A DNA stretch of 64,000 nt from Enterobacter sp. 638 (GCF_000016325.1 NC_009436.1:2790001-2854000), one strand, 5' to 3'; counted from the stretch's first letter, positions 24,813 to 32,551 are shown. Numbers and translations: made by a program. The notes: generated by a model not told the origin, from the sequence alone.

Positions 24813-25802
24813 CTACGCCAGTACGCCGATTGCCAGCGCACGATCAATAAACCGAAACAGCAGCGTTAACTGGTCGCCGTATTTCGCTTCGAATGCCACA
24901 GGATCAGCGTGCAACTCGTCGTGATGCTCTCTGCACAGAGGTATCACAAACAGGTCGTGCGCCTTCGTACCCATTCCACCCTGCCCGTGACCAATCAGGT
25001 GGTGGGGATCGTCTGCCTGTTGATTACAGCAGACACACGGCTGAGCTTTAACCCAACGCGTGTATTTATCGTTTACCCAGCGGTTCCGCTTGGGTCTTAG
25101 CAGGAAGGATTCCGGTGATTCTGGATTCACCTTCACTGAAACTATCTTTTTAACTTTCTCCTGTAACAGCTGTGTAGCAGGAACGCGCGGGGCAATATCG
25201 CTCTCGCGCATCACTGACCTGATAGCTTCGGGCTCAATTCTTAGCGCTTTGGTTGCTACTGATTCCGGTATCAGGTCAGCCAGATCGTTCTTCACCATCC
25301 ACCAGCAAAACTCTGGCAGTGTGAGAACGTGGTCATCGTTGAAGCCCAGTTGACCGTTCACAGTCCATATCAGCCAGGATACCAGGTTTTTACGGGCAAT
25401 ACCTTCAAGCTGAACAGTGGAATGATCACGAATCTGGTTATCACATCCGTAGCACAGTCGGATGCTGCCTGGCTGGTGGCGCATGATTGTATAATCATTC
25501 GCGTGCCAGTCGTTGTGTGGCCACTGGCATTCGAATTTACGCTCAAGCCAGGCATCAAGACACGGTAATCCACCAGCACGCTGAATAACCCGCTCATGCT
25601 CAAATATCGGGTGCATACTGACATCATCTGTAAGTGACTGATATGCAGCAGGGATAACGCCGGAAGGTAAATCAGCCATCGCCTCACCCGGCGTTTCGAT
25701 GACTACCCTTCCCTGACGAAATAGCCAAAGCAGCTCACTACCTGGTCGGAATAAAACAACCCCGGAGATGGGAGCAATTTCAGGTGTCAGTAAAGCTCTC
25801 AC
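24813..25802 (-). CDS. DUF968 protein with C-terminal HNH-type nuclease domain
   Basis: A 329-residue protein. Residues 85 to 250 match the DUF968 region (YTIMRHQPGSIRLCYGCDNQ; LPEFCWWMVKNDLADLIPES). Residues 255 to 329 hold a zinc-binding nuclease motif like that of P1 Ref: CVCCNQQADDPHHLIGHG, then LCREHHDELHADP. Such proteins occur just before ninG or Q in lambdoid phages and are thought to act in recombination. The start is GTG at 25802, overlapping the end of a remnant frame. Confidence 0.85.
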   Translation of the reverse strand: MRALLTPEIAPISGVVLFRPGSELLWLFRQGRVVIETPGEAMADLPSGVIPAAYQSLTDDVSMHPIFEHERVIQRAGGLPCLDAWLERKFECQWPHNDWHANDYTIMRHQPGSIRLCYGCDNQIRDHSTVQLEGIARKNLVSWLIWTVNGQLGFNDDHVLTLPEFCWWMVKNDLADLIPESVATKALRIEPEAIRSVMRESDIAPRVPATQLLQEKVKKIVSVKVNPESPESFLLRPKRNRWVNDKYTRWVKAQPCVCCNQQADDPHHLIGHGQGGMGTKAHDLFVIPLCREHHDELHADPVAFEAKYGDQLTLLFRFIDRALAIGVLA

Positions 25803-25839
25803 GCTTCAAGCTCCTTCGCTGGTTCATATTTGCAGATCG

Positions 25840-25977
25840 TTATCTCAACGCGGCCAGGCGCTTGATGTCGATCAGCTTCATGGTTTCGTAATGGTCTTCT
25901 GCCGCACCATTGCTGCAGGTGTTGCTGTATTCCCAAGGCGGATCGGCGTAAATCAGAGAGTATTTGGCCTGACTCAT
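25840..25977 (-). pseudogene. Truncated DNA N-6-adenine methyltransferase
   Basis: A 45-codon frame with the start of a phage Dam-type or MT-A70-like methyltransferase: SLIYADPPWEYSNTCSNGAA and ETMKLIDI. The DPPW catalytic motif is present but the frame stops soon after, so about three quarters of the enzyme is missing. Just beyond, another frame reads GRVEITICKYEPAKELEA and ends at the DUF968 start, which looks like the tail of a second gene. An internal deletion joining two genes explains this. Its ATG overlaps the replication gene stop. Confidence 0.75.
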
Positions 25978-26894
25978 GATTTAGCTCCTCTGAAACCAGC
26001 AGGTATCGCTTTGTCTGGAGCGCTAAAGCTCATCAGGTCAGTGGCTTTACGCTGCCCTTCCCAGTCCTGACGTTTTGGCCGACCCTTGCTGTCCCAGCGG
26101 GATGCGCTTTGCAAATATGATTCGAATTTCTTTGGTCCAAACAGCGTTTCAGGCCGCATGTACTGATACTGGTCGTCGTTACCGCTCCAGTGCTCATGCT
26201 TCAGGTCGATTACCAGTTTCAGGTCGTCAACGCTGTAACCATCCCGCAGGCGTCCCCGGATGTTCTCCAGAGAGGTTTTTGATTTCTGATAGCGTGAGCC
26301 ACTGACCTGGTTGAGATGGGTTAACACCAGAATTGCGTTGTCAGTGATCAACACTTCAGGGTCTGGTTGCGACGCAACCGGACAAATAGGGGTTTTATTC
26401 TCTGTAGTACTCTCTGTTGTATTCTCTGTAAGAACATCAGGCCATTTTGACCTTATGACAGCAGTTCGTTTTGACCCGTTGGAGCGGTTCACTTTGACCT
26501 TCTCCATGAGGTCATTTTGACCTGATGGAAGAGTGCAATTTGACCCCTTCGATTTGGTCACTTTGACCTCATCTAAAAGCTCGCTTTCGTAGTTGATCGT
26601 GTAGTAGTTCGTCATGTCGCGTTGAGACTTGTTTAGCTGCTCAATTTTGAGCACGCCAAGGTTCTTCAGGCGGGTGAACGTGCGCTTCAGCGTTGACTCT
26701 GACCAGAAAGGGAACTGCTCCAGCCATTGCTCGTTCGTGTTGTAAATCCAGCGCACGCCGTCACGCTCCAGTCCGGAGGTGGTTTCTTTCAGCCAGTAAT
26801 TAATCTGCTGCAAAGCAATCGCCTCGTTCAGGCCAATGCTGTATGCGAGGTCAGGGTTTATTACTATTGGCCGGGAGGGCATCAACAGGCTCAT
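25974..26894 (-). CDS. Phage replication initiator (O-like)
   Basis: A 306-residue replication protein. The N-terminal winged-helix part (LAYSIGLNEAIALQQINYWL; SESTLKRTFTRLKNLGVLKI) is followed by a low-complexity linker coded by the iterons and a C-terminal domain (YQKSKTSLENIRGRLRDGYS; RPETLFGPKKFESYLQ) of the conserved phage replication type. No helicase loader gene follows; the next gene is a methyltransferase remnant. It should bind the internal iterons to start replication, as O does in lambda. Confidence 0.85.
   Translation of the reverse strand: MSLLMPSRPIVINPDLAYSIGLNEAIALQQINYWLKETTSGLERDGVRWIYNTNEQWLEQFPFWSESTLKRTFTRLKNLGVLKIEQLNKSQRDMTNYYTINYESELLDEVKVTKSKGSNCTLPSGQNDLMEKVKVNRSNGSKRTAVIRSKWPDVLTENTTESTTENKTPICPVASQPDPEVLITDNAILVLTHLNQVSGSRYQKSKTSLENIRGRLRDGYSVDDLKLVIDLKHEHWSGNDDQYQYMRPETLFGPKKFESYLQSASRWDSKGRPKRQDWEGQRKATDLMSFSAPDKAIPAGFRGAKS
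26443..26570. repeat. Replication origin: six 23-bp-spaced iterons inside the O-like gene
   Basis: The core N-TTTGACC occurs at 26445, 26469, 26492, 26515, 26538 and 26561 (plus strand), with spacing 24, 23, 23, 23, 23. Most copies read CANTTTGACC. Because 23 is not a multiple of three, the repeat is selected in DNA and not in protein. Placement in the linker part of the initiator gene is the lambdoid ori design. Confidence 0.85.
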
Positions 26895-27063
26895 GGTCGT
26901 CCTTTAACTCTGTAAATTTACGCTGGAATTGCTCAAGAGGGCTGAAGCACTCATGATCGTACCCTTCGCGAAGGTATATAACGCGTCGAGTCTGTGACTC
27001 CCATCGGATGACATGGACTGGGATGCCTCGTCGATCTTTGAAGTGCCTGTTAATTTCAGCCAT
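26851..27063 (-). CDS. DUF4222 small protein
   Basis: A 70-residue protein with the DUF4222 pattern RRGIPVHVIRWESQTRRVIY and REGYDHECFSPLEQFQRKF. These small proteins of unknown role lie at the start of lambdoid replication modules. It overlaps the replication gene by 44 bases and is itself overlapped by the end of the 112-residue ORF upstream in another frame. Confidence 0.78.
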   Translation of the reverse strand: MAEINRHFKDRRGIPVHVIRWESQTRRVIYLREGYDHECFSPLEQFQRKFTELKDDHEPVDALPANSNKP

Positions 27064-27242
27064 TCTTCACGCCCCTTCTCGTTCATCAGAGCAAACGCCT
27101 CTACCATCGGGCCAAAAGCCTGGTAGTTGTTCTCTTCAGCCTGAGTGGTTAATCTCTCCACATAGCCGAACGGGGCATCTTTCCCCACCAGCGGCAGGCA
27201 GCGGAATTGCTTAGCTGGTCTGAATCGGTTTATTATGTTCAT
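26904..27242 (-). CDS. Hypothetical protein, 112 aa
   Basis: Starts MNIINRFRPAKQFRCLPLVG, with GGAG ten bases before the ATG. Residues 1 to 65 look globular (TTQAEENNYQAFGPMVEAFA; EKGREEWLKLTG). The last 50 residues are Ser-rich and are coded in a frame that overlaps DUF4222, so the C-terminus may be unselected. It lies after the CII-like gene in the early-right operon. I do not recognise a family. Confidence 0.6.
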   Translation of the reverse strand: MNIINRFRPAKQFRCLPLVGKDAPFGYVERLTTQAEENNYQAFGPMVEAFALMNEKGREEWLKLTGTSKIDEASQSMSSDGSHRLDALYTFAKGTIMSASALLSNSSVNLQS

Positions 27243-27305
27243 GCGTTTAGTTTCTCCACTGAATACGACACGCCAAGACGCCAGGGGCCTGCACGCCCGC
27301 TGGCG

Positions 27306-27776
27306 TCACTTCTTTTCAATCTTCTTACGGCTGAATAACGCGACAATGGCGCGAATCTCTTCTTCACGCGCAGCCAGGTGACGGCGGTGATGTTCGTGAA
27401 TCTCATCGGCTTCATGCTTTTCGATAACCCCATCTTCCAGCGCCTTCTGAATAATTTGATCAACCTGTCCGCGAGCTGCTGCCGTTCTCATGGCGCGAGT
27501 AAACAAGTCCACGCGGTCCAAATCTTCGAGATGAGGCACATCCACCAGCAGAGCACCGCGACGCCGAGCGAAGTAATCGGCCAGTAGTGACGTGTTGGAA
27601 ATGTCTTCCATCGCTTCCAGCTCGTTTACTTCAAAGAATCGGCAGCCGTTCTTCTCGTAAATGTTGTTGTTGAACTGCGTCACCGACATGCCTATAGCAC
27701 CCGCCATAGCCTCACGGCCTCCTGGGTACGCTTTGCACATCGCTTTAACTACTTCTTTCAGGCTTGGCTCTACCAT
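27306..27776 (-). CDS. YmfL/CII-like regulatory protein
   Basis: A 156-residue protein similar to YmfL of prophage e14. The N-terminal helix-turn-helix (MVEPSLKEVVKAMCKAYPGG; IGMSVTQFNNNIYEKNG) is followed by a charged helical C-terminus. It occupies the CII position, second gene of the early-right operon, and may activate lysogenic promoters. ATG at 27776 has AAAGGAAAATC upstream; the longer frame is not preferred. Confidence 0.82.
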   Translation of the reverse strand: MVEPSLKEVVKAMCKAYPGGREAMAGAIGMSVTQFNNNIYEKNGCRFFEVNELEAMEDISNTSLLADYFARRRGALLVDVPHLEDLDRVDLFTRAMRTAAARGQVDQIIQKALEDGVIEKHEADEIHEHHRRHLAAREEEIRAIVALFSRKKIEKK

Positions 27777-27798
27777 GTTGATTTTCCTTTGGTAGTTA

Positions 27799-28056
27799 TC
27801 AGATGACTGTTTTCGAATTACGATTGCCAAGTCCCGTTACTTCATCTGCTGCTTGGTAACGACTTGGATACAAAATATGTAATTCGCTTATTTCTCCTTT
27901 GAAAAATTTGGCAAGACGTTCTGCCAGTTCAACAGAGGGAACTTGTTCGCTTCTTTCGATGCGACTTAAAGTAGCTGGGTCAACCTGCACGCCGGTTGCT
28001 ACATGCAACAAAGTCATGCCATGCAATTTGCGCAATTTTCTTAACGGTGATTGCAT
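27799..28056 (-). CDS. Cro-like XRE family repressor
   Basis: An 85-residue HTH_XRE protein (LRKLRKLHGMTLLHVATGVQ; VDPATLSRIERSEQVPSVEL). It is divergent from the repressor across a 97-base operator region and is first in the rightward-lambda-type (here leftward) early operon, the Cro position. A strong ribosome site (GAGGAGG) precedes the ATG. Start matches a promoter with TTGCGC and TAACAT boxes. Confidence 0.88.
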   Translation of the reverse strand: MQSPLRKLRKLHGMTLLHVATGVQVDPATLSRIERSEQVPSVELAERLAKFFKGEISELHILYPSRYQAADEVTGLGNRNSKTVI

Positions 28057-28070
28057 AATACCTCCTCTTT

Positions 28071-28147
28071 TTGCGTAATACGCATGTTATGGCAAGTTAG
28101 CGAATTGCGCAAGTTGCTTTGCATGACACGCAAAAACAACATGTAAT
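28071..28147. promoter_or_regulatory. Immunity operator OR with three sites, PR and PRM
   Basis: Three 15-mers fit TTGCG-N5-CGCAA: 28071 to 28085 (TTGCGTAATACGCAT), 28098 to 28112 (TAGCGAATTGCGCAA), 28119 to 28133 (TTGCATGACACGCAA). The leftward promoter for the Cro-like gene has TTGCGC and TAACAT with 17 bases between (28112 down to 28084), covered by two sites. The rightward promoter has TTGCAT at 28119 and TGTAAT at 28142 with 17 bases between, placing transcription start at the repressor ATG. Confidence 0.75.
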
Positions 28148-28153
28148 GGACGC

Positions 28154-28849
28154 ATGAATATTGGATCACGCATACGATATCTTCGCCTGTCGAAGAACAT
28201 GAAAATCGCAGAACTCGCTGAGGCTGTGGGGGTTGATGCTGCAAATATTTCTCGGCTGGAAACGGGAAAACAAAAGCAGTTTTCAGAACAAACACTTAAC
28301 AGACTTGCTCACGCTTTAAGCGTCAGTGTTCCCGACCTATTTATTTCTTTGGAAAATGAGTCTACTGTATATATAGACAGTAAAAACGATTCATCATCCC
28401 GAAAGGAAATTGATGTGTATAGAGTTGAGGTACTTGATGTGAGCGCGAGCGCCGGTACAGGTCATATTCAAGGTAGCGATGTTATCGATGTGATTCACGC
28501 CATCGAATATAACAGCGACCAGGCATTAACTCTGTTTGGAGGAAGGACGTCTTCAGGAGTTAAGGTTATCAACGTTCGTGGTGATAGCATGGCCTCAACC
28601 ATCGAGGCTGGAGACCTTATTTTTGTAGATGTAAACGTTAATGAGTTCGATGGTGATGGTATTTATGTTTTTGGTTTTGATGGGAAAGTGTACGTGAAGC
28701 GCCTACAGATGATTCCTGACCAGTTGCTGGTAATTTCCGATAATCCCAAATATCGTGAGTGGAATATAACTAAAGAAAACGAACATCGATTTTACGTTTA
28801 CGGAAAAGTTTTAATCAGCCAATCTCAGTCCTTCAAACGCCACGGATAA
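28154..28849 (+). CDS. CI-type repressor with LexA-like autocleavage domain
   Basis: A 231-residue repressor. N-terminal HTH (GSRIRYLRLSKNMKIAELAE; DAANISRLETGKQK) and C-terminal S24 peptidase domain with the Ala-Gly type cleavage region (SASAGTGH) and catalytic Ser in NVRGDSMASTIEAGD, plus Lys in DGKVYVKRLQM. RecA-stimulated self-cleavage should induce the prophage after DNA damage. The promoter predicts a leaderless mRNA, as for lambda cI from PRM. Confidence 0.92.
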   Translation: MNIGSRIRYLRLSKNMKIAELAEAVGVDAANISRLETGKQKQFSEQTLNRLAHALSVSVPDLFISLENESTVYIDSKNDSSSRKEIDVYRVEVLDVSASAGTGHIQGSDVIDVIHAIEYNSDQALTLFGGRTSSGVKVINVRGDSMASTIEAGDLIFVDVNVNEFDGDGIYVFGFDGKVYVKRLQMIPDQLLVISDNPKYREWNITKENEHRFYVYGKVLISQSQSFKRHG

Positions 28850-28867
28850 TCAGCTCTCCAGATAAAA

Positions 28868-28892
28868 GGCCTCCTGTTGAGGTCTTTTTTTT
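28868..28892 (+). terminator. Repressor gene terminator
   Basis: GGCCTC-CTGTT-GAGGTC followed by eight T, 18 bases after the repressor stop. It separates repressor transcription from the early-left promoter region. Confidence 0.85.
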
Positions 28893-28902
28893 ATGCCTAC
28901 AT

Positions 28903-28950
28903 TTGCGCAATATGCATTTTATTACTTGCGTTACTCGCAATTAATGATTA
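28903..28950. promoter_or_regulatory. Second operator region (OL) with early-left promoter
   Basis: Two more 15-mers of the same class, TTGCGCAATATGCAT at 28903 and TTGCGTTACTCGCAA at 28926, lie right of the repressor gene. TTGCGT at 28926 followed 16 bases later by TTATCT can serve as a rightward promoter for the early-left operon, repressed by the sites it overlaps. Confidence 0.65.
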
Positions 28951-29963
28951 TCTTGAATTCATCGGTATATGGCACATGTGCCGCAGCGGTCCGGGAATCT
29001 TCCCTTGTTGCATTGGGTTTCCGGGTAGCCGGAATGTGCAAGCCAACGTGAACGACAGTCTGTAGGGATTGACCATCCTGGCAATTCGGTGTGACACCTC
29101 GGAAGAGACGAGGATGCAACCGTGAGAACACTCTTCTGTGGCAAAGGAAACTCCAGAAGACCTTTCTGAACCGATTAGTGTTCTCTCGGTTGTGGTGAAT
29201 GGCGGGGCTGACCGTCAAACGGTTGAGAAAAGATAAGCAGGCGAAATGTTCTAGGCGAACATAAGGACTGATCGAACGCGGATGGAACGGGCGGTTACGA
29301 TATTGAAACACCGCGCCACTGAGCTGGAGTTCAGCACCAGCCACCACAAACGAATTAGAGAAAAACGCGTTGAATCTAACACAAATAATGGTCGCGTCGA
29401 GCTGGTGAGATGCCAGCATACAACATGAAAGCGCACTCCCTATCAACCAGTTGTGGAAGACAGGTGAGCAAACTTAACGGAGTGCGCTTCCAGTTGTGGT
29501 AATTGCGGCTATGCGCTCGTGACGAAGCCAGATCATTCATCTTAATAATGAATTCGATCTTGATAGTGTGACGTCTCCGGGATTGGCTGACCCGGAAGGT
29601 GGAGGCACCACCACCACAACTTGAATCCGTAGTCCCTGTAACAACGATAGCTGTGTGTAGTCTTGGCGGTGGCAGTGAATTTTTTATTTTCCCTTGCTGG
29701 CCACCGCACTTTTTTTCACAACTGAAAGCGCGTTCTGTCCCTTGTCTCTGAGTGCCAGTTCGTTAAATCAACCCCCAAAGCAGAACGCGCTTTCAGTTGT
29801 GTGGAGAAGCTAACCGGCGATGGCAGTCGCCCGTTTCACTAAGTGCCCCACTTCGGGTACTTACTAAAACGAAACCCATGATTTTTCATCGCAATTTTGC
29901 GAGAGATTCGTGCAACCAAAAATCAGCGTCGTGCAGGGCGCAAATATTACGGAGAAACTATCC
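28944..29963 (+). other. Gene-poor, hairpin-rich leader of the early-left operon
   Basis: About 1 kb with no convincing gene. Inverted repeats: 29117-29132/29177-29192 (16 bp, one mismatch), 29429-29439/29479-29489 (11 bp), 29576-29581/29591-29596, 29598-29602/29608-29612, 29666-29673/29700-29707, 29717-29737/29781-29801 (21 bp, perfect), 29816-29820/29827-29831, and 29843 to 29866. The two long ones share the AACTGAAAGCGC-type arm. Short ORFs include MIILNSSVYGTCAAAVRESS (28944 to 29051), MERAVTILKHRATELEFSTS (29282 to 29428) and MKAHSLSTSCGRQVSKLNGV (29425 to 29502). The first resembles small leader ORFs of P4-like elements, from memory. Confidence 0.55.
29717..29801. repeat. Perfect 21-bp inverted repeat with 43-base loop
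   Basis: Arms at 29717 to 29737 and 29781 to 29801 are exact reverse complements (CACAACTGAAAGCGCG...). A diverged relative with the same outer sequence lies at 29420 to 29497. Either would form a very stable RNA hairpin or could be the trace of a small mobile element. Confidence 0.85.
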
Positions 29964-30317
29964 ATGACGAACACACAGAACGTCGAAGAGTTACAACCAC
30001 GCATGACCAGAGAGACGCTTGTTTCTCTTGCCCGTAAAGCAGCAGTTTACCTCCCTACCGCTTCAGCTCAGATCATGAATGAACTGGCCAACCGTCTGGA
30101 CGTAACCAGCGTGGCGTTGTGCGAAGCGATGGAGCAGAGGAAGCAATTAAAAGATTCCCTTTCCAGAATGGTTTTGATGCATGAGCTGATGATGGACAAG
30201 GTAAATCATGCAGCAAGTTTCTATGACGGTAATTGCCTGGCCGAGATGAATGAAGCACCGCTACAGGCTAAGCGCACCCTAATTCATACAAAATCACCGT
30301 CAGAAGGTGAGATGTAA
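29964..30317 (+). CDS. Hypothetical early protein, 117 aa
   Basis: Starts MTNTQNVEELQPRMTRETLV after GGAGAAAC. It is mostly helical (VSLARKAAVYLPTASAQIMN; NELANRLDVTSVALCEAMEQ). Its stop overlaps the ATG of the ParB-like gene by one base, so the two are coupled. Related proteins occur beside ParB-domain genes in enterobacterial prophages; function unknown to me. The upstream frame to 29910 lacks a ribosome site. Confidence 0.7.
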   Translation: MTNTQNVEELQPRMTRETLVSLARKAAVYLPTASAQIMNELANRLDVTSVALCEAMEQRKQLKDSLSRMVLMHELMMDKVNHAASFYDGNCLAEMNEAPLQAKRTLIHTKSPSEGEM

Positions 30318-31351
30318 TGGCTAACTCATTCAAACAGATGACCCGTGACGGGAGCATTAAGCGCACCGATACCGGGATGTTTATCGATCTGGCCGATATC
30401 CACGTTCGCGAAGGTTTCAACAAACGTGAAGACGACGATCGTACCCGCCAGGCTGATGATGACCTGTTCAACTATCTGATGAACGGTGGCTCAGTTCCCC
30501 CGCTGGAAGTTACCGCGCGTGACGAAGGCGGTGTTTGGGTTGTTGAAGGACACCGCCGTCGTCGCTGCTTTGCTCGCTGTGCTGAAGCTGGCAAGCCAGT
30601 AGACCGCATCCACATCATGCCGTTTAACGGCAACGATGTTCAGCGCCTCGCGCGCATCATGACCAGTAACAATCAGCTCCCGCTTTCAGATATGGAGCAG
30701 GCAGCTGTTATCCAGGAACTTCATAACGCGTTTAACCAGACCACCAGCGAGATCGCAAAGCTCGTCAATAAGTCAGTAGCTACGGTCGAGAAGTTGCTGT
30801 TACTGAGCACCGCTAATCATGACGTGCAACGCGAAGTTAAGTCCGGTGCCGTGTCAGTCGATGTCGCCGTTGACCGCGTTCGTGAGTATGGCGAAGACGC
30901 TGGCAAAGTCTTGCAGCACGATAAAGCAGTAGCGGCTGCACAGGGTAAAACGAAAGTTACTCGCAGCTCTATCGCTCCAGAACTCAGCATCAAGAACGCA
31001 CGGCGGTTTGTCGAGCTGATGGCTCAGGCAGCGATCAGTGATGATGGTGTGTTTACTCTCGAAGGTGCAGCCCTGGCTGAAGCCTTATCCATTATTGATG
31101 AGCATAAAGCGATTGCTGAAGCACGCGAAACCTACCGTATGTCACAGCCAATTCCGACCACTGAGATTCGCGGAAAATCCCTTCATGTGATGCTCGACGG
31201 CAAGGATATTGGTCGGGCCTCAATTTATCGCGGTAAAACTGTCTGGCTGGACGTGGGTGATAAAACCATTGTAGCCAGCCAGTCAAAAGCAGTGGCCCAC
31301 TTCGTTAAGCAACACAAACTGCAACAGGAAAGCAATCATGACAGCCAATAA
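30317..31351 (+). CDS. ParB/Srx-fold nuclease or CTPase-like protein
   Basis: A 344-residue protein with a ParB N-terminal domain at about residues 18 to 110, including the GGVWVVEGHRRRRCFARC motif (the GHRR box binds nucleotide in ParB CTPases). A helix-turn-helix-like region follows (LHNAFNQTTSEIAKLVNKSV). No ParA gene is nearby, so plasmid-type partition is unlikely. In phage early operons such proteins may act as DNA-binding regulators or nucleases. Confidence 0.8.
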   Translation: MANSFKQMTRDGSIKRTDTGMFIDLADIHVREGFNKREDDDRTRQADDDLFNYLMNGGSVPPLEVTARDEGGVWVVEGHRRRRCFARCAEAGKPVDRIHIMPFNGNDVQRLARIMTSNNQLPLSDMEQAAVIQELHNAFNQTTSEIAKLVNKSVATVEKLLLLSTANHDVQREVKSGAVSVDVAVDRVREYGEDAGKVLQHDKAVAAAQGKTKVTRSSIAPELSIKNARRFVELMAQAAISDDGVFTLEGAALAEALSIIDEHKAIAEARETYRMSQPIPTTEIRGKSLHVMLDGKDIGRASIYRGKTVWLDVGDKTIVASQSKAVAHFVKQHKLQQESNHDSQ

Positions 31352-31901
31352 ACCAATGACCAGCGAACAGCTAAGCGACCTGATGACGGTTGCAATCAGT
31401 ATGCAGCGCGATAGTGAAAAAGCAGGTGACCGCCCCGCCGCTATGTTCGCGTATGCAGTTCAGGTGGCTGTTCTGGAACTGCGTAAGGTCCGTGCTGATG
31501 TTTTGGCGCTTGCTGTGGAGAATACTGCACTGAAGGAATTTATTGTTAGTGACTGCCATGTCGCCCATTTTGAGCCAGATACTTTCTACGAAGAAGAAGT
31601 TACCCGTTACGTCAGTGCTGATGGCTATGAGCCTGAAACCCCAGCCACATCAGCATTTCTTGCCGAAGTGCGGGCTCAGGCCCACAAAGAAGGCGCTCAC
31701 TTTGTTGCGAACAGGATGCTTGCTGCTTGGGATGCAGGGTTCATTGAGGATACGGCGAAGAACGCTGCTGATATTGCCCGGATGATTCTGACCTCAACTG
31801 AGTTTATGCCTGATGCGCCGGAAGGTGACTTCGATCGGTCGTTCGCTGATGGCGTTCTTGGAGACATCGCCGCCCAGCTTCGCCAGGGTGATGCGGTATG
31901 A
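31338..31901 (+). CDS. Ead/Ea22-like early protein, 187 aa
   Basis: An acidic helical protein (TSEQLSDLMTVAISMQRDSE; ENTALKEFIVSDCHVAHFEP; ARAQAHKEGAHFVANRM-type region). The ALKEF plus C-terminal AEVRAQ...GA pattern resembles Ead/Ea22-like and related early-left proteins. It overlaps the ParB-like gene by 14 bases and the next gene by four. Function is unknown; such genes are accessory and variable. Confidence 0.6.
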   Translation: MTANKPMTSEQLSDLMTVAISMQRDSEKAGDRPAAMFAYAVQVAVLELRKVRADVLALAVENTALKEFIVSDCHVAHFEPDTFYEEEVTRYVSADGYEPETPATSAFLAEVRAQAHKEGAHFVANRMLAAWDAGFIEDTAKNAADIARMILTSTEFMPDAPEGDFDRSFADGVLGDIAAQLRQGDAV

Positions 31902-32329
31902 GCAACATCAACAACCAGGCGCTGCGAGAAGCTGCGGCGAAATTTCGGGAAACATTCGCCGCTCATTGTCAAAACCCTAAGAATTATGACGCACTGGATG
32001 CCTGGGATAAGGCTACCAGCGAATTTGCATCCGTGGTTAATAACGACGAACTCAATATTATTGCGTCACTGCTGGATGAAATGGAAACCGAAGAGGGCTA
32101 TCGAAAAGGCGCATTTCTGGCATGTAGCCGCTGGCACGACAAGTTCAGAGAGGCTGAGGCCAAACTGGAGGCCGCAGAGAAGCACATCGCTGAGCTGGAA
32201 AAGCGTGAGCCTGATTTGTACCTGTGCCGCGTAGTTCGTAATGGTGAAGATGTTTATTCGCCATGCGGTAAGGATTACCCGCGCGGACGAGGTTATTACG
32301 CCGCTGGCATCTCAGTAAAAGGGGAATGA
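31898..32329 (+). CDS. Ead/Ea22-like protein, 143 aa
   Basis: N-terminus SNINNQALREAAAKFRETFA is typical of Ead/Ea22-type proteins, followed by a coiled coil (residues 80 to 105, FREAEAKLEAAEKHIAELEK) and a short C-terminal domain with two Cys. It starts in an ATGA overlap with the upstream gene. The modular head and variable tail are normal for this accessory family. Confidence 0.65.
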   Translation: MSNINNQALREAAAKFRETFAAHCQNPKNYDALDAWDKATSEFASVVNNDELNIIASLLDEMETEEGYRKGAFLACSRWHDKFREAEAKLEAAEKHIAELEKREPDLYLCRVVRNGEDVYSPCGKDYPRGRGYYAAGISVKGE

Positions 32330-32330
32330 C

Positions 32331-32525
32331 ATGAGCGTATTACGTATTAAATGGGCTGGCTATTGCCCCAAATGCGACAGCGATGAGCTGGATGTTCACA
32401 CCGAGAAAGGGACTACCGAATTCCTTTACGCTGGTGACGGCGTTGTTTGCTCAGTGTGCGGAGAAAAAGGCGAGATAGATTGCGAAGATGACCACGCCTT
32501 CGCGGTGTGGGACTGGGAGGACTAA
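32331..32525 (+). CDS. Small zinc-ribbon protein, 64 aa
   Basis: Two CxxC knuckles, CPKC near residue 12 and CSVC near residue 40, form a likely zinc ribbon; the C-terminus is acidic (EIDCEDDHAFAVWDWED). It starts one base after the preceding stop. Such small proteins are frequent in early-left operons; role unknown. Confidence 0.75.
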   Translation: MSVLRIKWAGYCPKCDSDELDVHTEKGTTEFLYAGDGVVCSVCGEKGEIDCEDDHAFAVWDWED

Positions 32526-32551
32526 CCCATGACATTCACCAAAGAGCAGTT

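Noticed and set aside
27239-27463. 74-codon minus-strand frame overlapping the YmfL-like gene
   Set aside because: Highly basic translation in a second frame of a recognised gene, with no independent ribosome site.
29091-29264. Arg-rich short frames (TPRKRRGCNREN; MAGLTVKRLRKDK) considered as an N-like antiterminator
   Set aside because: They are broken by in-frame stops, lack ribosome sites and overlap a strong hairpin. The basic motif alone is too weak.
28931-29446. 171-codon minus-strand frame right of the repressor
   Set aside because: Low-complexity, Cys/His/Arg-rich translation, no ribosome site, and it runs against the early-left promoter through hairpin arms.
29117-29801. Retron-like msr/msd or CRISPR-like array
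   Set aside because: Hairpins are present, but there is no reverse transcriptase, no cas gene and no regular direct repeats.
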